NCBI GenBank assembly: GCA_947307365.1
Contig: CAMZIY010000003.1
Coordinates: 1-45,006 of the forward strand
DNA from: an uncultured Clostridia bacterium
GTDB lineage: Bacteria; Bacillota; Clostridia; Oscillospirales; Oscillospiraceae
Direction: 5' to 3'
Length of the DNA stretch: 45,006 nucleotides
Part shown: piece after piece, positions 40,907 through 45,006 of the stretch
Layout: each line of letters opens with the position of its first letter
Position numbering within the stretch: position 1 is the first letter of the stretch
Notes under the pieces: model-generated
What the model was told of the DNA's origin: nothing
Database searches by the model: none
The model's input: only the letters and a program-made list of their open reading frames with translations
Translations under genes and position numbers: made by a program

Positions 40907-42916
40907 ATGGAGGTGCTGGCTCCCGCAGGCGGTCCGGAACAGCTGCGGGCCGCCGTCCGCTGCGGAGCGGATGCGGTATACCTTGGCGCACGGAACTTCA
41001 ATGCCCGGCGGCGGGCGGAGAATTTCGGCGGAGAGAGCCTGAAAGAAGCCGTGGCCTACTGTCACGGCCGGGATGTCCGCGTCTTTGTCACCGTCAATAC
41101 CCTGGTGCGTGACGGCGAGTTGGGGGATGTGTACACCGTGCTGGAGGAGATCGGGGAGAGCGGGGCTGACGCAGTGATCCTGCAGGACCTGGCAGCCGCC
41201 GACCTTTTCCGCACCCATCTCCCCGGGATCGCTCGCCACGCCTCCACACAGATGACGATCCACAATGCAGACGGGGCGAAGAAAGCGGAGGAGCTGGGTT
41301 TTTCCCGGGTGATCCTGGCCCGTGAACTGACTTCGGAGGAGATCCGACGGATCAGGGAATCTTCGGATATCGAGCTGGAGTGTTTTGTTCACGGCGCCCT
41401 TTGTATGGGCGTCTCCGGTCAATGCCTGCTTTCCGCCGCCCTGGGCGAGCGGAGCGGGAACCGGGGGCTGTGCGCCCAGCCCTGTCGGCTGGATTTTTGC
41501 GCGGGGGACAGGCACCATGCTCTTTCCCTGAAGGATGCCTGTCTGATCCCCCATCTGCGCGAGATGGAGGTGGCGGGCGTCAGCTCCCTCAAGATCGAAG
41601 GCCGTCTGCGGCGGCCGGAATATGTGGCGGCGGCTGTGGACGCCTGCGTCCGCGCTCAAAGAGGGGAGCAGCCGGACCTGCGTCTGCTGGAGCGGGCCTT
41701 TTCCCGCAGCGGGCTGACGGACGGCTACCTGACAGGGCGGCGGGATCTGAACATGTTCGGCAGCCGGACGGAGGAGGATAAGGCGGCCAGCGCCGCTGTG
41801 CTGGGCGAGCTGGCAGGTCTGTATCGCCGGGAACTCAGCCGGGTCCCGGTGACCTTTCTTCTTCGCGGCGGCAGGGAAGAGCAGACGGAGCTCCGGGTGA
41901 GCGATGGGAGACATACCGTCACTGCAGCCGGAGAAAAGGCCGAACCGGTGCGTACCGCAGCTCAGGACGCGGCGGGTGTGCTGGGAAAGACGGGGGGCAC
42001 CCCCTTCCTGTGCGCCGGCGTTCGCAGCGAGGTGGAATCGGGATGGATGATCCCCGGCCTTTCCGCCCTGCGGCGGAAGGCTCTGGAACAGCTCCTGGAG
42101 GAACGGGAACGGACGGAGCCGATCCCTGTCGCAGGAACGTTCGTGCCGGAAGCCGGAGAAGATCGGAAGGCGGAGCCGGTACTGCGTCTGCGTTTTGCCC
42201 GCCGCAGTCAGATCTTCGACGCGCCGGAGGCGGAGGCGATCTATCTTCCCGCAGAGGAACTGGATGAGAATCTGGTGCGCAGCCTGGGTAAAAAGCTCAT
42301 CGGTGAGCTTCCCCGGCTCATCTGGCCCGGTCGGGAGGCGGGACTGGAGCAGAAACTGACCGCGCTGAAGGCAGCGGGGATGGAGACCGTGTGCGCCGGG
42401 AATCTGGGCAGTCTGCGCCTTGCTTCCCGTCTGGGCTTCCGCATTTCCGGCGGCTTCGACCTGAATATAGAAAACTCCCGGGCCCTCCGGGTCTATGAAA
42501 CCCTTGGGGTCCGGGAAACGCTGCTGTCGCTGGAGATCCCCATGTCAGACGTCCGGCGCCTGGGGGGACAGATCCCCAGAGGGATCCTCCTGTACGGTCA
42601 TATGCCCCTGATGCTCTTCCGCTGCTGTCCCATGCAGGGGAAGGAGGGCTGCGGCAGCTGCGACGGCCGCAGGAGCCTGAGAGACCGGCAGGGGACCGGG
42701 TTCCCGGTGCTGTGTCACCGGAAACAGTATTCGACCCTTTTGAATTCCGTGCCTCTGTACGTAGGGGATAAGGATCTCCGCGGATTGGATTTCGGCGTAG
42801 TGTGGTTCAGCGTGGAGGAACGGGAGGAATGCCGGGAAATCTGGAAGCGATGTCTGAATAAGGAAACCTGGCCGGGAAACCGGACCAATGGACCCTATTT
42901 CAGAAGGATCCTCTGA
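40907..42916 (+). CDS. U32 family peptidase (RlhA/TrhP-like) with DUF3656
   Basis: 669 residues from ATG 40907 (MEVLAPAGGPEQ); a TTG at 40901 overlapping the previous stop is possible. U32 signature ECFVHGALCMGVSGQCLLSAALGERSGNRGLCAQPCR, then SLKIEGRLRRPEYV. The long C-terminal part corresponds to the DUF3656 region and ends with a cysteine group (CCPMQGKEGCGSCDGR). Known relatives hydroxylate cytidine in 23S rRNA (RlhA) or uridine in tRNA (TrhP), so an RNA modification role is more likely than proteolysis. Confidence 0.9.
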   Translation: MEVLAPAGGPEQLRAAVRCGADAVYLGARNFNARRRAENFGGESLKEAVAYCHGRDVRVFVTVNTLVRDGELGDVYTVLEEIGESGADAVILQDLAAADLFRTHLPGIARHASTQMTIHNADGAKKAEELGFSRVILARELTSEEIRRIRESSDIELECFVHGALCMGVSGQCLLSAALGERSGNRGLCAQPCRLDFCAGDRHHALSLKDACLIPHLREMEVAGVSSLKIEGRLRRPEYVAAAVDACVRAQRGEQPDLRLLERAFSRSGLTDGYLTGRRDLNMFGSRTEEDKAASAAVLGELAGLYRRELSRVPVTFLLRGGREEQTELRVSDGRHTVTAAGEKAEPVRTAAQDAAGVLGKTGGTPFLCAGVRSEVESGWMIPGLSALRRKALEQLLEERERTEPIPVAGTFVPEAGEDRKAEPVLRLRFARRSQIFDAPEAEAIYLPAEELDENLVRSLGKKLIGELPRLIWPGREAGLEQKLTALKAAGMETVCAGNLGSLRLASRLGFRISGGFDLNIENSRALRVYETLGVRETLLSLEIPMSDVRRLGGQIPRGILLYGHMPLMLFRCCPMQGKEGCGSCDGRRSLRDRQGTGFPVLCHRKQYSTLLNSVPLYVGDKDLRGLDFGVVWFSVEEREECREIWKRCLNKETWPGNRTNGPYFRRIL

Positions 42917-42928
42917 GACAGATACGAC

Positions 42929-43261
42929 TTACCAGTCCTCAAACACCTTGGAGGCAGCCTGCTCCGCCGCGGCTTCCGCCCGAAGAAAATAGTCCAGGAA
43001 GCGTTCGCCCTGCTCGGTGAGCTCGCTCCCGTGCTGCGCTTTCCGTTCAATGAGCGGGAAGCCCAGGTGGTCTTCTGTGGAACGGATGCTCTTCCATGCT
43101 TTGCTGTAAGCCATGCCCATGCGTTTGGCCGCCCGGTTCAGGGATTTGAGCTCCCGGATGCCCTGGAGGAGCTGGGCGGTACCGTGGCCGAAGGCAGTTT
43201 TTGTGTCTTCCTCTCCCCGGCGAATGCGGAGACGGGTAATGCAGTTCAGCTTGTCATCCAT
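42929..43261 (-). CDS. ModE-like winged-helix regulator
   Basis: 110 residues. A LysR/ModE N-terminal winged helix: GTAQLLQGIRELKSLNRAAKRMGMAYSKAWKSIRSTEDHLGFPLIERK, with a wing and helix following. There is no molybdate-binding (MOP) domain, so it is a DNA-binding half only. Targets unknown; molybdate transport genes are not in view. Confidence 0.82.
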   Translation of the reverse strand: MDDKLNCITRLRIRRGEEDTKTAFGHGTAQLLQGIRELKSLNRAAKRMGMAYSKAWKSIRSTEDHLGFPLIERKAQHGSELTEQGERFLDYFLRAEAAAEQAASKVFEDW

Positions 43262-43342
43262 TTGACCTGAACCTCCTTCCTGCGTTCCATTATACTGCGG
43301 GGATTAGACTTGCGCAAGAATAAAAAGGAGTGCATACGAAAA

Positions 43343-43618
43343 ATGAATACACCCCTTTTGATCTATCTGGTCGCGGCCGACGTTCTGGCCTTGCTTCTCA
43401 TGCTGTCCGACAAACGGCGGGCAAAACGGAGAGAGAGGCGGATCCCGGAGGCTTCCCTGTTCCTGGCAGCTCTGCTGGGCGGAGCCCTGGGCGGTACGAT
43501 CGGAATGTTCCTGTTTCGGCATAAGACAAAGCACGTTGCCTTCCGGGTGGGCTTTCCGCTGCTTGCCCTGATCCAGGCGGCGCTGTGCATCTGGTATATG
43601 GGAGGGATCGGCAAATGA
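43343..43618 (+). CDS. DUF1294 small membrane protein
   Basis: 91 residues from ATG 43343 (AAGGAG upstream). Two to three hydrophobic segments around the family motif DKRRAKRRERRIPEASLFLAALLGGALGGTIGMFLFRHKTKH. Function of the family is unknown. It overlaps the FAH-family gene by ATGA. Confidence 0.88.
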   Translation: MNTPLLIYLVAADVLALLLMLSDKRRAKRRERRIPEASLFLAALLGGALGGTIGMFLFRHKTKHVAFRVGFPLLALIQAALCIWYMGGIGK

Positions 43619-44262
43619 AGGAATTGAAGCTGGGAAAGATCATCTGCGTGGGACTGAACTATAAAAGCCATGCGGAAGAAACGGGGGGAGAGGCCCCCTC
43701 CGAACCGGTGCTTTTCTCCAAATTCGGGGACAGCATCACCTGGGACGGAGAGGAGGTTATCCTGCCTCCCTGGCACCGCTGCTATGACTATGAGGCGGAA
43801 CTGGTGGCGGTGATCGGGAAGACCCTGTGGAACGGGACCCTGGAGGAGGCGAGGGCCGCGATCCGGGGCTATACCTGCGGGAACGACCTCAGCGCGCGCG
43901 ACTGTCAGTTCCGCTCCGCCCAGTGGCTCACGGGGAAGTCCATGCCGGGCTTTGCTCCCATCGGACCCCGGATCGTGTCCGCAGCGGAGTTCGATCCGGA
44001 AAAGCCCCATCGGATCCGCTGTCTGGTGAACGGAGAAGTGCGGCAGGATGACGATGTGACCAATATGATCTTTTCCTGCGCGGAGATCGTGAAATACTGC
44101 TCCTCCTTTTTCCGCCTGGAGCCGGACGACCTGATCTTCACCGGCACTCCGGCCGGGGTCATCCTGGGCAGGCCCAAAGGCACCCGGGTCTGGCTGAAGC
44201 CCGGGGATACGGTAACAGTGGAGATCGAGGGGATCGGCAGCCTTACGAATCGGCTGGTTTGA
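43615..44262 (+). CDS. Fumarylacetoacetate hydrolase family protein
   Basis: 215 residues from ATG 43615, overlapping the previous stop. Metal-binding residues of the FAH fold are visible: CVGLNYKSHAEE, the DYEAELVAVIG metal motif, GNDLSARDCQF and TGTPAGV. Such enzymes hydrolyse or decarboxylate acylpyruvates and oxaloacetate; specificity is not predictable. The 3' end overlaps the convergent glycosylase gene by 20 bases. Confidence 0.92.
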   Translation: MKELKLGKIICVGLNYKSHAEETGGEAPSEPVLFSKFGDSITWDGEEVILPPWHRCYDYEAELVAVIGKTLWNGTLEEARAAIRGYTCGNDLSARDCQFRSAQWLTGKSMPGFAPIGPRIVSAAEFDPEKPHRIRCLVNGEVRQDDDVTNMIFSCAEIVKYCSSFFRLEPDDLIFTGTPAGVILGRPKGTRVWLKPGDTVTVEIEGIGSLTNRLV

Positions 44263-44869
44263 CCTTGTCCCCAGGGACCCTGCTTATGAATGGACTGCCC
44301 TTGACGTAGTAACGCCAGGGGCGGTCTTTGTCTTCCCCCGCGTAATCCACGCCGATCCGAGGAGAGGATCCGATGCGTTCCGCCGGTACGCCGTTCCCTT
44401 CTGCCAGAAAGAAATCCCCGGCGAGGAGGTTGACGCCGCTGAGGCTCCGGTCCAGCTCCAGGGCCCTGCAGATGCGGCCCGGTCCGGCGCAGAGCTGGGC
44501 GGGCGGGAGTTTCCTGCCGCTCCGCTCTGCCATGGCCTCCAGCCCCGCCAGGGGCTCCAGCGCCCGGATCAGCACGCACTCCGGCTGTCCTGCCGGCTTC
44601 GTTACCACATTGAGACAATGATACATGCCGTAGATCAGGTAAATATAGGCATGACCGGGGGGACCGTAGAGGGGCTCCAGTCTGGGGGACCGTTTCCCGC
44701 CCCAGGCATGACAGGCCCGATCGGAAACGCCCAGATAGGCTTCCGTCTCCACGATGCGGCCTGCGGTCGTCCCATGGACCAGGATCTGACCCAGCAGGGC
44801 CCGGGCGATCTCCCGGGTATCCCGTTCTGGGGCGAAGAACGACGGGTCCAGCACGCGGTATCCATCCAT
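44243..44869 (-). CDS. 3-methyladenine DNA glycosylase (AAG/MPG family)
   Basis: 208 residues, AAAGGAGG before ATG 44869. Family motifs: GRIVETEAYLGVSDRACHAWGGKR with the catalytic Glu, AYIYLIYGMYHCLNVV, CVLIRALEP and GPGRICRAL. Removes alkylated purines from DNA in base excision repair. Slightly overlaps the convergent FAH gene. Confidence 0.95.
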   Translation of the reverse strand: MDGYRVLDPSFFAPERDTREIARALLGQILVHGTTAGRIVETEAYLGVSDRACHAWGGKRSPRLEPLYGPPGHAYIYLIYGMYHCLNVVTKPAGQPECVLIRALEPLAGLEAMAERSGRKLPPAQLCAGPGRICRALELDRSLSGVNLLAGDFFLAEGNGVPAERIGSSPRIGVDYAGEDKDRPWRYYVKGSPFISRVPGDKVKPADS

Positions 44870-44886
44870 TTGGTCGCCCTCCTTTC

Positions 44887-44917
44887 AAAAAACCGGCCTG
44901 CCCGAGGGCAGACCGGT
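44887..44917 (-). terminator. Terminator of the gene entering from the right
   Basis: Minus strand: a 12-bp stem with one mismatch (44906-44917 with 44892-44903), then TTTTT (44887-44891). Confidence 0.85.
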
Positions 44918-44935
44918 ATTCTCATAGAATGGATC

Positions 44936-45006
44936 TTACTCCTTGGCGGGAGCGGGTCCTCTGGGCGGCATGGGAGGACGCTTTTCGAAGAGGGCCTTGT
45001 TCTTCT
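44936..45006 (-). CDS. C-terminal end of an unidentified protein, partial
   Basis: The frame ends at TAA 44936-44938 and is followed by a terminator. The last residues read KNKALFEKRPPMPPRGPAPAKE, a basic Pro-rich tail. Proline-rich tails of this kind occur on some ABC exporter subunits, but too little is present for assignment. Confidence 0.5.
   Translation of the reverse strand, partial: KNKALFEKRPPMPPRGPAPAKE

Overview
The window reads as a high-GC Firmicute of the class Clostridia. The clues are strong AGGAGG ribosome-binding sites, frequent TTG/GTG starts, a relative of the Gram-positive polymerase PolC, DUF4358/DUF1294 proteins, and lipoproteins with Pro/Thr/Glu linkers. No species can be named from the sequence.

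Region 1 (1-9850): the end of an ABC-transporter ATPase gene, then one nine-gene aromatic amino acid operon (aroF-tyrA-aroB-aroA-aroC-pheA-aroEK-aroQ-aminotransferase). It encodes all seven shikimate steps plus the Phe and Tyr branches, mostly with 4-base start/stop overlaps. It is preceded by a consensus promoter, an unannotated 28-residue leader peptide rich in Phe/Tyr/Trp codons, and an intrinsic terminator with a plausible antiterminator, which together look like ribosome-mediated attenuation.

Region 2 (9857-17950): a YhaM-type HD nuclease, a possible AlkZ-related protein, a large lipoprotein, then three tandem QueG-like iron-sulfur paralogues with a small unknown protein between them, and a membrane protein.

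Region 3 (18247-26530): a block I cannot match to a described system. It holds a metallophosphoesterase, a PolC-derived protein that has lost all recognisable catalytic aspartates, a PqqD-like/M50 membrane protease, an RpoD-like sigma factor, a Lon-like AAA+ protein with altered protease residues, and a divergent second sigma factor.

Region 4 (26815-37619): a 10.76 kb integrative element in a tRNA-Thr gene, bounded by 45-bp direct repeats. It carries tandem arm-type integrase sites, tyrosine integrase, repressor, excisionase-like protein, DUF3987 primase/helicase-like protein, PD-(D/E)XK nuclease, HicAB and several small regulators. No capsid, terminase or conjugation genes are seen. The layout resembles a phage satellite. 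The element rebuilds the 3' half of the tRNA and supplies a replacement terminator.

Region 5 (37650-45006): tRNA-Asp and housekeeping genes (RluA-type pseudouridine synthase, DUF4358 lipoprotein, SGNH hydrolase, cyclophilin lipoprotein, U32 peptidase, ModE-like regulator, DUF1294, FAH-family hydrolase, 3-methyladenine glycosylase) and the end of an unidentified gene.
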